Below, piece after piece: positions 33,004 through 41,208 of a stretch of DNA of 64,000 nt. Under the pieces are notes generated by a model, which searched no databases, was not told where the DNA came from, and worked only from the letters and a program-made list of their open reading frames with translations. The stretch is from Streptomyces asiaticus (GTDB lineage Bacteria > Actinomycetota > Actinomycetes > Streptomycetales > Streptomycetaceae): assembly GCF_018138715.1 (NCBI RefSeq), contig NZ_JAGSHX010000006.1, positions 8,060,001 through 8,124,000 on the forward strand. Reading direction: 5' to 3'. Every line of letters begins with the position of its first letter. Positions within the stretch are counted from its first letter, which is position 1. The translations under genes were made by a program, and so were the position numbers.

Positions 33004-34372
33004 TCATGGGCGGGCGGTGGCCGCGGCCGGATGCGACGCGGGTGGGATGGGCGGTCGGCCGAACACCGCGGTGAGCACGTCGAGTTGGGCGTCGATCGCG
33101 GCAAGAGCCTCCCAGGCCGCGGTCGCCTGAGGTCCGGTGGGGCGGGTCTTCGCCGGTTGGAGCCGCGGCTGGGGCGCCGGGCGGTGCCGGGCGGCGGCCG
33201 ATGGCGCGGCGTACGGCGAGTGTGTGCGCCGCCACCTCGCCGCGCCGCCCGCGCAGGCCCGGGTCGTCGGCGAGCACGTCCGGCGCGGAGGTGGCGGACG
33301 TGGCGGACGCGGAGGTGGCGGACGCGGAGGTGGCGGATGTGGCGGACGCGGAGGTGGCGGACGTGGCGGACGCGGAGGTGGCGGAGGTGGCGGAGGTGGC
33401 GGCGGTGGCGAGGTCGTCGGCCGGTTCGACGCAGCGCCGCAAGGCCGCCTCGGCACGCAGCGCGTCGACGCTCCGCCGGCGCCGCACGGACAGCGCGCGG
33501 GGGAGGGGCGGCGCGGCCAGGATCCGCAGCGGTGCGGTGGTCGCGCCCAGTTGCCCGACGCGGTGGCTGAAGCGGGCCCGGGCCAGGTGTACGGCCCGGC
33601 CATCGCGCCAGTCGGCTTCCAGCAGTTCGGTCAGGGCGGCCAGCGCGGCCGCGGTGCGGGCCCGCACCGCCGCGGAGGTGCGGATCGGCAGCACCAGCCA
33701 CAACGCCGCGATACCGATGACCGCGCCGACCGCGATCCCCGCCAGCCGGGTGTGCAGCAAGCCTCCCGGGCTCTGCCCGAACCAGTCGTAGAGCAGCGAC
33801 AGGACGGCCGTGACACAGCCCGCCCAGTACGCGTGGCTCAGCTCCCGCAGCCAGGTGGCCACCGCCAGCACCGCGAAGATCAGCACCACCACGGCGTCCG
33901 AGCGGGGTCCGAACGATCCGGCGAGGGCGCCCGCCACCACCGTGCCGACCGCGGCGCCGACCGTCCGCCACACCCCCTTCACCAGCACATCCGCCCGGCT
34001 TCGCGCACCGCTGCCGACCAGGAACGCGGTGAGGACCACCCAGGCCCAGTGGTCCGGCCACACCATCCGCCCCACGGCGAACGCCGCGGCCAGCGCGGCC
34101 GCCATCTGCCACGCCATCCGGGTGCTTGCCGGTATCCCGCCACGCCGTGGCCCGGCCGCTGCCGCGGTCACTTCGACCGCCGGTGGCCTGCGGATGAGCC
34201 GGGCGCGCCGCGCCGCCCATGTCAGCAGCGACCCCCAGACGACCGCGACCAGCGCCATCACCGCCGCCCACCCGGTGCGCTCGTGCCCGCCCGCGGGCCC
34301 GGTGCCACCGGGCAGGACCAGGACGGCGACCAGCGGCAGGACGAGGAGAGTGCCCGCCCGCGTGGCGCGCAC
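33004..34372 (-). pseudogene. FUSC-family membrane protein, frameshifted near the C-terminus
   Basis: From ATG 34372 the frame encodes a FUSC (fusaric acid resistance-like) protein: several helices (GTLLVLPLVAVLVLPGG, HWAWVVLTAFLVGSGAR, AVVVLIFAVLAVATWL, LAGIAVGAVIGIAALWLVL) then a cytoplasmic helical part. At about 33170-33190, in GC-rich repeats, the frame breaks: the original frame continues with an Arg/Pro-rich sequence to 32900, while the neighbouring frame gives a natural ending (AAWEALAAIDAQLDVLTAVF) and stops at 33004. One base gained or lost explains this. It may be a sequencing error or a true lesion. An Ala-Thr-Ser tandem repeat lies between the helices and the break. FUSC proteins export aromatic acids. 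Confidence 0.7.
33284..33410 (-). repeat. Ala-Thr-Ser-coding minisatellite in the FUSC-like gene
   Basis: About 127 bases of 9- to 24-bp tandem units built from GCCAC(G/C)TCC, encoding ATSATSASATSATSAS-like repeats. The unit is nearly the same as that in the FAD monooxygenase 3 kb away (30362-30470). Confidence 0.8.
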
Positions 34373-34451
34373 TCCGAACCGCCGCGCATCACCGCCGGGG
34401 CCGATCTGAGGATGGGCGCTGGCGTAAGCCTGCCACCCTGGCCGCCATCCG

Positions 34452-34824
34452 TCAGGCGGGGGTTTCGGCGGTGGCGGTCAGGACGGCGCGGCCGAGGATG
34501 TGGCCGCTCATGGTGAAGCCGAGGACGGCCGGGGTGGCGTCGGCCGGGACGCCGATGGACTCGACGTCGAGGGCGTGCACCACCACGAAGTAGCGGTGTG
34601 GGCCGTGCCCGGCCGGCGGGGCGGCGCCGATGTAGCGGGCCGCGCGGGCGTTGTTGGGCAGCTGGAAGGCGCCCTCGGGCAGGCCCGAGCCGGTGTAGCG
34701 AGTCGTCCTTCCCGCCGGGGACGCCGGATATGCCGGAGGGCTGCTCGGGCGACCAGGCGGCGCCGTCGGTGACGGTGGTGCTGGTGACGGTGAAGGATGC
34801 CGCCTCGGGGAGGCGGGGGACTAC
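34452..34824 (-). pseudogene. Remnant of a YbhB/YbcL (PEBP, Raf-kinase-inhibitor-like) gene
   Basis: On the minus strand the 5' part reads LPEAASFTVTSTTVTDG, then AAWSPEQPSGISGVPGGKDD, the usual start of YbhB proteins but without its initiation codon. After that the frame changes and the C-terminal part reads GSGLPEGAFQLPNNARAARY and GHGPHRYFVVVHALDVES, ending at 34452. About 50 central residues, including part of the anion-binding pocket, are missing. The 5' end touches the GntR remnant on the other strand. Confidence 0.75.
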
Positions 34825-35213
34825 GCCCCCGGTGACGCCCTCAAACCGCAGGACCTCGCCAAGGAGCAGGGCGTGAGCCTGGCCGTTGAGCGCGAGGCGC
34901 TCGTACGGGTGGTCGGCGAGGGCCTCGCCGACCGGCTGCCCAACCGCGGCTTCGCCGTCCCGGCCTTCTCCGACCGCCGCTGGCAGGAGATCGCCGAGGC
35001 CCGCCGGACCGTGGGACCGCGAGCGAACTGGCCCGCCGCTGGTCGGCGCATCGCAACCCGGACCGGGACGGCATCGACGAACACCGCCGCCTGGAGGAGG
35101 CGGCGGTGGCCCGCGACGCCGACACCGCGGCCGAGGTACTGGTCCGGCACCTCACCCGGAGCGCGGACGTCCCGACCGGCGCTCCCTCCGACGGACCCGC
35201 GGGGGAAGGCTGA
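34821..35213 (+). pseudogene. Remnant of a GntR/FadR (FCD-domain) regulator gene
   Basis: The plus strand begins without a start codon in DYAPGDALKPQDLAKEQGVS, part of a GntR winged helix, and continues LVRVVGEGLADRLPNRGFAV. At about 35020 the frame shifts by one and the tail of an FCD domain follows (SELARRWSAHRNPDRDGIDE, HRRLEEAAVARDADTAAEVL) to the stop at 35213. Most of the FCD ligand domain, roughly 80 residues, is gone. Together with the YbhB remnant it marks a lost divergent promoter region. Confidence 0.75.
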
Positions 35214-35215
35214 TA

Positions 35216-35245
35216 CGCCGCGCCGCCCGGCCGGGCGGCGCGGCG
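35216..35245. terminator. Terminator-like palindrome after the GH88 gene
   Basis: A perfect 15+15 palindrome without loop (CGCCGCGCCGCCCGG then its complement) lies 11 bases past the GH88 stop; a few central bases would open as a loop in RNA. Confidence 0.7.
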
Positions 35246-35256
35246 CGAGGTGGGCG

Positions 35257-36486
35257 TCAGACCGTGGACAGGTCGATGGCCCGGTCGACGTCGTCGGGGC
35301 GCAGGACCCGCAGGATGCCTTCGAGCAGGTAGTAGTCGGCGTACGGGAGCGAGATCTCGACGCCGTCCTCGCTCGGGCGGTTGCGGGTGCAGCGCGCCAC
35401 GATCGCCTCGGCCCGCGTCGACTTCGTGGTCAGGCAGGTCTGCGCGAGCGCGGTGAGCAGCCGCAGCGCCGCCTCGCGGTAACGCGGTTCGCCGGTGGCC
35501 TTGGACAGGTCGAGCAGACCGCATGCCATGACCGCGCCCGCGGAGGCGTCCTTGATGTCGTGGGGTGCTTGTGGCGCGAGGTAGTCCCACACGGGGACGT
35601 TGTCCGGGGTGAGCGCGCCGAGGGCGAAGTCGGCGAGTTTCCGCGCGGTGGTGAGGAATTCCCGGTGGCCGGTCCGGCGGTGGATGGTGGTGAAGCCGTA
35701 GATCCCCCAGGCCTGTCCGCGTGACCAGCAGGAGGCCGGGCTGTACCCCTGCACGGTGGCCGGGCCGAGCGGAGCGCCGGAGGACGGGTCGAAGTCGTAG
35801 ACGTGCGGGGTGGATCCGTCCGGGCGCGGGAAGTGCCGCTGGGTGGTTCTCGCGTGCTCCACGGCGATGTCGAGGTACTTGCCGTCCCCGCTCTGGCTGC
35901 TCGCGAACGCCAGCAGATCGAGGTTCATCATGGTGTCCATGATGACCCGGCCCGCGTTCGCCTGCTCGTCCAGTGCTCCCCAGGCCCGGATGAAACGGCC
36001 GCGCGGGTTGTAGCGCCGGATCAGCGAGGAGGCCGCCCGCAGCGCGCCCGCCCGCCAGGTGTCCTGGCCGGTGAGCCGCCACGCGGTGACCCACGAGGGA
36101 TAGAAGAGGAATCCGAGGTCGTGGGTGCCGGTGTCGTTCTGGCGGGGGGCGAGCTTCTCCGCGGAGGCGAGGGCCAGGGTGCGGAACCGTTCCTCGCCGC
36201 TGTGCAGCCAGGCCATCCACAGCGTCCCCGGCCAGAACCCGCCCACCCAGTCGCCGTTCTGGGAGTACGTCCACTTCTCGAACTTCGTACCGACCGGAAA
36301 GCCGCTCACCCCCGGTGCGACCGCGCGGAGCTTCGCCACCGCGTAGTCCGCCGTCTCGCGGAGGGTGCGGAGCGTGGCGGCATGGCCGGGAACCTCCTCC
36401 GCCGCCTGGGCCGGGGGAGCGATCGAAGTGGCCGCCACCGCGGTACCGGCCGCGGTGGTCAGCAGGGCTCGCCGGGAAACGCTCAT
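35257..36486 (-). CDS. Exported GH88 unsaturated glucuronyl hydrolase
   Basis: A 409-residue enzyme, start ATG 36486 (MSVSRRALL). SRRALLTTAAGTAVAATS is a Tat-type signal. The (alpha/alpha)6 barrel of GH88 is marked by WVGGFWPGTLWMAWLHSG, TGTHDLGFLFYPSW (Asp) and GRVIMDTMMNLDLLAFAS (Asp, the proposed acid). GH88 hydrates and cleaves unsaturated uronic acid residues left by polysaccharide lyases acting on glycosaminoglycan, gellan or related polymers. No lyase gene is present in the window. It is downstream of a strong terminator, so it has its own promoter in the 36487-36553 stretch. Confidence 0.88.
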   Translation of the reverse strand: MSVSRRALLTTAAGTAVAATSIAPPAQAAEEVPGHAATLRTLRETADYAVAKLRAVAPGVSGFPVGTKFEKWTYSQNGDWVGGFWPGTLWMAWLHSGEERFRTLALASAEKLAPRQNDTGTHDLGFLFYPSWVTAWRLTGQDTWRAGALRAASSLIRRYNPRGRFIRAWGALDEQANAGRVIMDTMMNLDLLAFASSQSGDGKYLDIAVEHARTTQRHFPRPDGSTPHVYDFDPSSGAPLGPATVQGYSPASCWSRGQAWGIYGFTTIHRRTGHREFLTTARKLADFALGALTPDNVPVWDYLAPQAPHDIKDASAGAVMACGLLDLSKATGEPRYREAALRLLTALAQTCLTTKSTRAEAIVARCTRNRPSEDGVEISLPYADYYLLEGILRVLRPDDVDRAIDLSTV

Positions 36487-36553
36487 CAGTGTCCGCCCTT
36501 CACGAGGGTGAATCCGACAACGACATGACGACATGCGGTCCGTGCGCTCGGCC

Positions 36554-36592
36554 GCCCGTGGGGCGCGGGCGACATACCCGCGCCCCACGGGC
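36554..36592. terminator. Very strong terminator hairpin
   Basis: A perfect 16-bp stem, GCCCGTGGGGCGCGGG (36554-36569) with its complement at 36577-36592, and a 7-base loop. It closes the GH18/beta-helix operon 43 bases after the stop at 36635. Confidence 0.88.
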
Positions 36593-36634
36593 GAACTGGT
36601 GAACCTGGTCGAGCTGGTGGAGCGTGGTACGGGA

Positions 36635-38446
36635 TCAGGGGTACTCGGTCACGTTCGCCACGTTGCTGTTGGCGTCCGAGGGACCTCCCGTGCCATTGAT
36701 GACATGGTTGATGGTGCCGGTGCCGCCGAGCGAGACGGTGACCATGTCATGGAACTTCACATCGGGGCGCTGGGGAACCTCGAAGGCGTGCTCGGCGGCC
36801 ACGGACTTGTTGGTGTTGAAGAAGCAGTAGCTGCCCAGGCCCCACGCCTCATGGCGGTTGACCGAGTCGGCCACCTTGTAGGCGGCGTATCCCTTGGTGG
36901 AGCCGTTCATCCAGGCGCCCTGGTCCGGCGGGTCGTAGGGCATCTCGTTCTGGTAGAAGTACGTGCGGCCGCCCTCGCCGTTCCAGGTCGTCTGGTGCTT
37001 CTGGTAGTGCTCGACGAACAGGCCGTACATGGTCACGTCGTCGCCGTTGACGACGAGCCCCTGGTCGGCCGTGTTGGAGTCCCAGCCCACGCCGTCGCCG
37101 TGGTCGGCGCGCCAGATCCACGTATGGTCGCCGATCACGTTCGAGCTGTTGACCACCAGGCTGGTGGACGCCTTGCCCACGCCCGCGCCGCCGACCCGGA
37201 AGAACACATCGTGCAGCGAGGTGGGGTTGTCGGCGTGGTTCGCGGACGAGTCCTCGGGGCCGACCTCCATCAGCGTGTCGGAGTTCTCGGTGCCGGCGTC
37301 GATGAGCAGTCCCGCGAGCTTGACGCCGTCCACGTCGGCCACCTTCATCGCCGAGACCCCGTTGTCGGGAACCAGCGTGGCCAGCCCCAGGCCCAGTACG
37401 ACGGTGTCGGGCTTGGTCACCTTCAGTGGCGCGTCGAGGTGGTAGACGCCCGGGGTGATGAGCAGGTGCTTGCCCGCGTCGAGCGCCGCGTTCATCTCCT
37501 CGGCCGTGGCATCCGGCTTGGCGATGAAGAAGTCGCTCAGCGGGAGCGACGTGCCCTTGGGCGTCCCCGAGGACCACGACGTGCCCGTCGAGTCCTTGCG
37601 CACCTCCGGCACGAACACCTTGTACGCGCCGTCGTCGTCCACGTACAGGAACGGCTTCTCGCGGGTGACGGGTGACTTGTCGACGCGGGTGTACGGCGGG
37701 TTGGGGAAGTCCCCGGCCGGGGCGTTCTCCGCGCCGACGAACACCATGTTCCAGTTGGAGCCGGTCCAGCCGCCCCATTCGGTGTTGCGGGAGAGCCACT
37801 GCTGCTGCGATCCGGACTTCACCTGCCCGTCGACCTTGGTGTCCGCCAGCAGACCGCCGCTGGACCAGCCGCCGTCGTCCAGCTGGAGATCGCCCTTCAG
37901 ATGCATCCGGCGGTACGGGGCGGCCTGTGAGACGGCCCAGCGGTCCGCGCCGCCGTCCGGGTTGACGGCGAGGTTCTCGGCGTCGCGCCAGAAGTTCTGC
38001 GTGGCGTTGCCGTCGAACCAGTCGGCCTCGGCGTGCACCTGGCCGTTGATGGTGGTGTCGTCGGGCGACAGGCCGAGGCCCGCCACCTGGGTGTAGAAGC
38101 CGACATTGGCCTTGACGTCGTACGAGCCGGGCTTGAACAGCAGGGCGTGCCGGGCCTGGCCGAACTGGTTCTTCTCCTGCTCGCCGAAGACGGAGTCGAG
38201 CTTGCCCTGGATCTCCTGCGCGGACATCGACGGGTCGAAGATCTGCACATGGGGGCCCAGGTCCGGCTCGGCGTCCGCGCCGTGCGCCGCCGGTACGGTC
38301 AGCGCCGCGGCGACGGCGCCGGCCAGCACGGCGAACGCGGCGGTGGCGCGGGCGGCGCGACGGCGTCGGCGGTGCCCGGGCTGGGTGGTGTCCCCGGTGG
38401 TGTCCGACACGGTGGTGTGGCTCGTCCCAGCGGTGTCGTTCGTCAT
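36635..38446 (-). CDS. Secreted right-handed beta-helix protein, probable GH55-type exo-beta-1,3-glucanase
   Basis: A 603-residue secreted protein, start ATG 38446 with a GGGGG ribosome site, 14 bases after the GH18 stop, so the two form an operon. A long basic N-terminus and hydrophobic core (AAFAVLAGAVAAALTVPAAHGA) form the signal. The rest reads as two tandem beta-helix halves (VQIFDPSMSAQEIQGKLDSV, NATQNFWRDAENLAV, then PGVYHLDAPLKVTKPDTVVL, FYQNEMPYDPPDQGAW). This matches a family often mislabelled adenylyl cyclase; the two-domain beta-helix style fits GH55 laminarinases of Streptomyces. No catalytic residue can be fixed without alignment. Confidence 0.75.
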   Translation of the reverse strand: MTNDTAGTSHTTVSDTTGDTTQPGHRRRRRAARATAAFAVLAGAVAAALTVPAAHGADAEPDLGPHVQIFDPSMSAQEIQGKLDSVFGEQEKNQFGQARHALLFKPGSYDVKANVGFYTQVAGLGLSPDDTTINGQVHAEADWFDGNATQNFWRDAENLAVNPDGGADRWAVSQAAPYRRMHLKGDLQLDDGGWSSGGLLADTKVDGQVKSGSQQQWLSRNTEWGGWTGSNWNMVFVGAENAPAGDFPNPPYTRVDKSPVTREKPFLYVDDDGAYKVFVPEVRKDSTGTSWSSGTPKGTSLPLSDFFIAKPDATAEEMNAALDAGKHLLITPGVYHLDAPLKVTKPDTVVLGLGLATLVPDNGVSAMKVADVDGVKLAGLLIDAGTENSDTLMEVGPEDSSANHADNPTSLHDVFFRVGGAGVGKASTSLVVNSSNVIGDHTWIWRADHGDGVGWDSNTADQGLVVNGDDVTMYGLFVEHYQKHQTTWNGEGGRTYFYQNEMPYDPPDQGAWMNGSTKGYAAYKVADSVNRHEAWGLGSYCFFNTNKSVAAEHAFEVPQRPDVKFHDMVTVSLGGTGTINHVINGTGGPSDANSNVANVTEYP

Positions 38447-38460
38447 GGTGATGTGCCCCC

Positions 38461-39495
38461 TCAGCCCTTGTACCGGGCGAATATCCCGGTGAACTGCCAG
38501 GGCTCCTGGGCGACTCCGGAGCAGGTGTCGTCGTTCGGGTAGTCGCCGGGGCAGGGGCGGTCGCGGTTGACGGACCAGAAGGAGAGCCGCGACAGGTGGT
38601 GCTCGGAGGCGTAGCCCAGGATCGACTCGAAGTCGTCCGTGGTGACGGTCTCCTTGACGTCGGTGATGCCGTTCATCGAGGACAGGCCGCTGTGCCGGTA
38701 GGCGTCCTCGTCGCTGTAGCCGTAGGCGCCCTTGACGGCGTTCTTCAGCCCGTCGGTGGCCTGCTTGGTCAGCTCGGCCATGTTCTGGCCCTCGCCGCCG
38801 AAGTCGAAGGGCATGATGGTCCAGCTGTCGGCCTCGAAGCCGGATGCGGCGGCCCGGCGGATCATGCCGTCGTCGGGGCCGTTCTGATCGCTGGGGAAGG
38901 TGACGTAGGTGAGCAGCCCCGGGTTGTCGGCCTTCACCTGCTTCAGGGCGTCGATCGTCTTCTGCTGGACGGCCGGGTCGTTGTATGCGTCGCCCTCGAT
39001 GTCGATGTCGATGGCCTTGAGACCGTAGGCGTCGACGACCTTCTGGTAGGCCCCGGCGAGGGCCTTCGCGTCGGCGCAGGACTGCTCCAGCTTGTTGCCG
39101 CTCGCGCCACCGAAGGACGGCACGACATCGCCGCCCTTGGCCCGTATGGCCTGCACGGTCTGCTCGTCGGCGTTGCCTGCCAGCGGGCGGCTGCCGTCCC
39201 ACCGCGGGTCGCAGTTGCCCGCGTCGAGGACGAAGGCGAGGGTGAACCAGCCGACGCCGGTGGCGTCCATCACCTCGCCCGGGTCCGGGGGATTGCCCCA
39301 TCCGTTGTAGAGGTAGGGGGCCACGGCGGCGGGCGCGGCGGATGCCGAGGCGCGGTCCTGGCCGGTGGTGTCGGCCCAGGCGGCCGCGGTCGTGCTCGCG
39401 GCGGTGGCCGCGAGGGCCGCCGCCACGGCCAGGACGGTCCGCCGGCGGCGGCGCCGCGGGCGGTCCCGGGCGGAGAGGTCTTCGCTGTGATTCAT
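38461..39495 (-). CDS. Secreted GH18 chitinase-like protein (single domain)
   Basis: A 344-residue protein, start ATG 39495 (MNHSEDLS), signal with an RRRRRR stretch and LAVAAALAATAASTTAAAWA. The GH18 barrel has VAPYLYNGWGNPPDPGEVMD, DVVPSFGGASGNKLE and the catalytic YGLKAIDIDIEGDAYN (D-x-D-x-E). FWSVNRDRPCPGDYPNDD near the end carries Cys for a disulfide with CSGVAQEPW. It is a paralogue of the catalytic domain of the gene at 41205-42590. It is first in an operon with the beta-helix protein, under a GGTC-type promoter element. Confidence 0.9.
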   Translation of the reverse strand: MNHSEDLSARDRPRRRRRRTVLAVAAALAATAASTTAAAWADTTGQDRASASAAPAAVAPYLYNGWGNPPDPGEVMDATGVGWFTLAFVLDAGNCDPRWDGSRPLAGNADEQTVQAIRAKGGDVVPSFGGASGNKLEQSCADAKALAGAYQKVVDAYGLKAIDIDIEGDAYNDPAVQQKTIDALKQVKADNPGLLTYVTFPSDQNGPDDGMIRRAAASGFEADSWTIMPFDFGGEGQNMAELTKQATDGLKNAVKGAYGYSDEDAYRHSGLSSMNGITDVKETVTTDDFESILGYASEHHLSRLSFWSVNRDRPCPGDYPNDDTCSGVAQEPWQFTGIFARYKG

Positions 39496-39621
39496 GTGGG
39501 GGGATGCCTTCCTGACACGCGGACGGGCCCCGGCAGTGGGCATGTCCGTCGGACAGGCGCCGCCGCAGCCCGCGACATGCGGTGTCCGGCCGGAAGGTCA
39601 CGGCCGGACTCTCGGGCCCAT

Positions 39622-39663
39622 ATATTTCGGGAGTTGAACGTGTCTCGTCAATAGGTCCGCACC
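39622..39663 (-). promoter_or_regulatory. Promoter of the GH18/beta-helix operon
   Basis: On the minus strand GGTGCGGACC (39663-39654) is followed after two bases by TTGACG (-35, 39651-39646) and, 18 bases on, AAATAT (-10, 39627-39622). The GGTC-palindrome next to a TTGAC(A/G) box recurs at the chitinase and GH16 promoters. The remaining part of 39496-39927 holds a short coding-like remnant and the GH16 promoter, and otherwise nothing recognisable. Confidence 0.6.
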
Positions 39664-39664
39664 A

Positions 39665-39745
39665 ATGAATGACATGCCTTCAAAGGCCGAACTCGCCAGC
39701 CGTGTCGACGAGGTCGTCGGCCGCGAACGGCCTTCCGCGCGGTGA
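39665..39745 (+). other. Short coding-like remnant (26 codons)
   Basis: ATG 39665 to TGA 39745 reads MNDMPSKAELASRVDEVVGR and so on, with G/C-rich third positions. It lies inside the divergent promoter region and is too short to assign. It may be the edge of a lost gene rather than a functional peptide. Confidence 0.3.
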
Positions 39746-39759
39746 CTTGTTGGCACATC

Positions 39760-39806
39760 TGGTCCATACCAAACCCTTGACAGGCTTTTCCTTCACTTCT
39801 TAACTC
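39760..39806 (+). promoter_or_regulatory. Promoter of the GH16-GH18 operon
   Basis: TGGTCCATACCA (39760-39771), then TTGACA (-35, 39777-39782) and TAACTC 18 bases later (39801-39806) as a weak -10. The palindromic GGTC element resembles the chitinase operator at 32919-32928. Confidence 0.6.
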
Positions 39807-39927
39807 ACGTAATGAACTAAGTACCGCTCAGATCGCTCACGCACCTGGTCGGCGCCGTAACCACCTGGTTCGCATGCGCCTCATGCCTCTCCGCACCTGT
39901 CATCACCTGTTCCTGGAAGGGAGAGTC

Positions 39928-41208
39928 ATGGACTCCCCGCGCTTACCCCGGCGACTGCTGGTGTCCCTGGTCTCGGTCCTCGCCCTCGTGTCGCTGTCCA
40001 CCGGACTGGCACAGGGCACCTCGGCCTCCGCCGCCGGCCCCGCCGAGAAGTCCACCGCGAGACCCGCCTCGGCGGCCGCCGTCACGTTCTCCGACGAGTT
40101 CGACGGGCCCGCCGGCTCCGCCGTCAACGGCGGCAAGTGGCAGATCGAGACGGGGGACAACGTCAACAACCACGAGCGGCAGTACTACACGGCGGGCAAC
40201 AGCAACGCCGCCCTCGACGGCCAGGGTCACCTGGTCATCACCGCCCGCCGCGAGAACCCGGGCAACTACCAGTGCTGGTACGGACGGTGTGAGTACACCT
40301 CCGCCCGGCTGAACACCTCCGGCAAGTTCACCACCACCTACGGCCGGGTCGAGGCCCGGATGAAGATCCCGCGCGGGCAGGGCATGTGGCCCGCGTTCTG
40401 GATGCTGGGCAATGACATCGGACAGGTCGGCTGGCCCAACTCCGGTGAGATCGACATCATGGAGAACGTGGGCTTCGAGCCCTCCACGGTCCACGGCACC
40501 CTCCACGGTCCCGGGTACTCGGGCTCCGGTGGCATCGGCGCCGGATACTCCCTGCCCGGTGGCCAGGCGTTCGCCGACGCGTATCACACCTTCGCCATCG
40601 ACTGGAGCCCGAACGCGATCAGCTGGTCCGTCGACGGCACCGTGTACCAGCGGCGCACCCCCGCCGACCTCGGTGGCCGGCAGTGGGTGTTCAACAAGCC
40701 CTTCTTCGTGATCCTCAACCTCGCGGTCGGCGGCTACTGGCCCGGGGACCCCGACGGCAGCACCTCCTTCCCCCAGCAGCTCCTCGTCGACTACGTCCGG
40801 GTCAGCACCGACAGCGGACAGCCGAGCGGCGGGGCCATCACCGGTGTCGGTGGCAAGTGTGTGGACGTGGCGGGTGCCAACAATGCCAATGGCACGGCGG
40901 TGCAGCTCTATGACTGCAATGGGACTGCGGCGCAGCAGTGGACGGTTGGTTCCGATGGCACGGTTCGTGCGTTGGGGAAGTGTCTGGATGTGGCGTCGGG
41001 TGGTACGGCCGATGGCACTGTGGTTCAGCTGTGGGATTGCAATGGGAGTGCGGCTCAGCAGTGGGCGGTTCCGGCGGCGCGTGACATTGTGAATCCGCAG
41101 GCCGACAAGTGTCTGGATGCCACGGGCGGGAGTTCGGCGAACGGCACGCGGTTGCAGATATGGACCTGCACCGGCGCCGCCAACCAGAAGTGGACGGTGA
41201 CCAGATGA
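39928..41208 (+). CDS. Secreted GH16 endo-beta-1,3-glucanase with C-terminal CBM13
   Basis: A 426-residue laminarinase-type enzyme, start ATG 39928 with GGAAGGGAGAG upstream. After a Sec signal (SLVSVLALVSLSTGLAQGTSA) residues about 50-305 form the GH16 jelly roll: FSDEFDGPAGSAVNGGKWQI, RVEARMKIPRGQGMWPAFWM and the catalytic GEIDIMENVGFEPS (nucleophile and acid Glu). Residues about 305-425 are a ricin-B-type CBM13 with three Q-x-W repeats (AAQQWTVG, AAQQWAVP, ANQKWTV). The CBM13 segment is almost identical at DNA level to that of the next gene. The stop overlaps the next ATG, so the enzymes are co-produced for fungal cell-wall attack. Confidence 0.93.
   Translation: MDSPRLPRRLLVSLVSVLALVSLSTGLAQGTSASAAGPAEKSTARPASAAAVTFSDEFDGPAGSAVNGGKWQIETGDNVNNHERQYYTAGNSNAALDGQGHLVITARRENPGNYQCWYGRCEYTSARLNTSGKFTTTYGRVEARMKIPRGQGMWPAFWMLGNDIGQVGWPNSGEIDIMENVGFEPSTVHGTLHGPGYSGSGGIGAGYSLPGGQAFADAYHTFAIDWSPNAISWSVDGTVYQRRTPADLGGRQWVFNKPFFVILNLAVGGYWPGDPDGSTSFPQQLLVDYVRVSTDSGQPSGGAITGVGGKCVDVAGANNANGTAVQLYDCNGTAAQQWTVGSDGTVRALGKCLDVASGGTADGTVVQLWDCNGSAAQQWAVPAARDIVNPQADKCLDATGGSSANGTRLQIWTCTGAANQKWTVTR
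40837..41197 (+). repeat. CBM13-coding DNA repeat, copy 1 (361 bp)
   Basis: This segment is matched at 41328-41688 with a single differing base (c at 41184 of copy 1, t in copy 2). It encodes one whole ricin-B module. Its codons use T or A at the third position far more than the flanking GH16 and GH18 parts. The offset between copies is 491 bases. Confidence 0.93.

Noticed and set aside
30362..33410. CRISPR array
   Set aside because: The repeats are in-frame coding minisatellites without spacers of regular size, and no cas gene is nearby.
33137..34516. Plus-strand Gly/Arg-rich repeat protein
   Set aside because: Its GGRGG repeats are the reverse strand of the Ala-Thr-Ser minisatellite; the rest has no protein character.
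36635..38446. Adenylyl cyclase
   Set aside because: A label often given to this family; the secreted beta-helix sequence has no cyclase catalytic motif.
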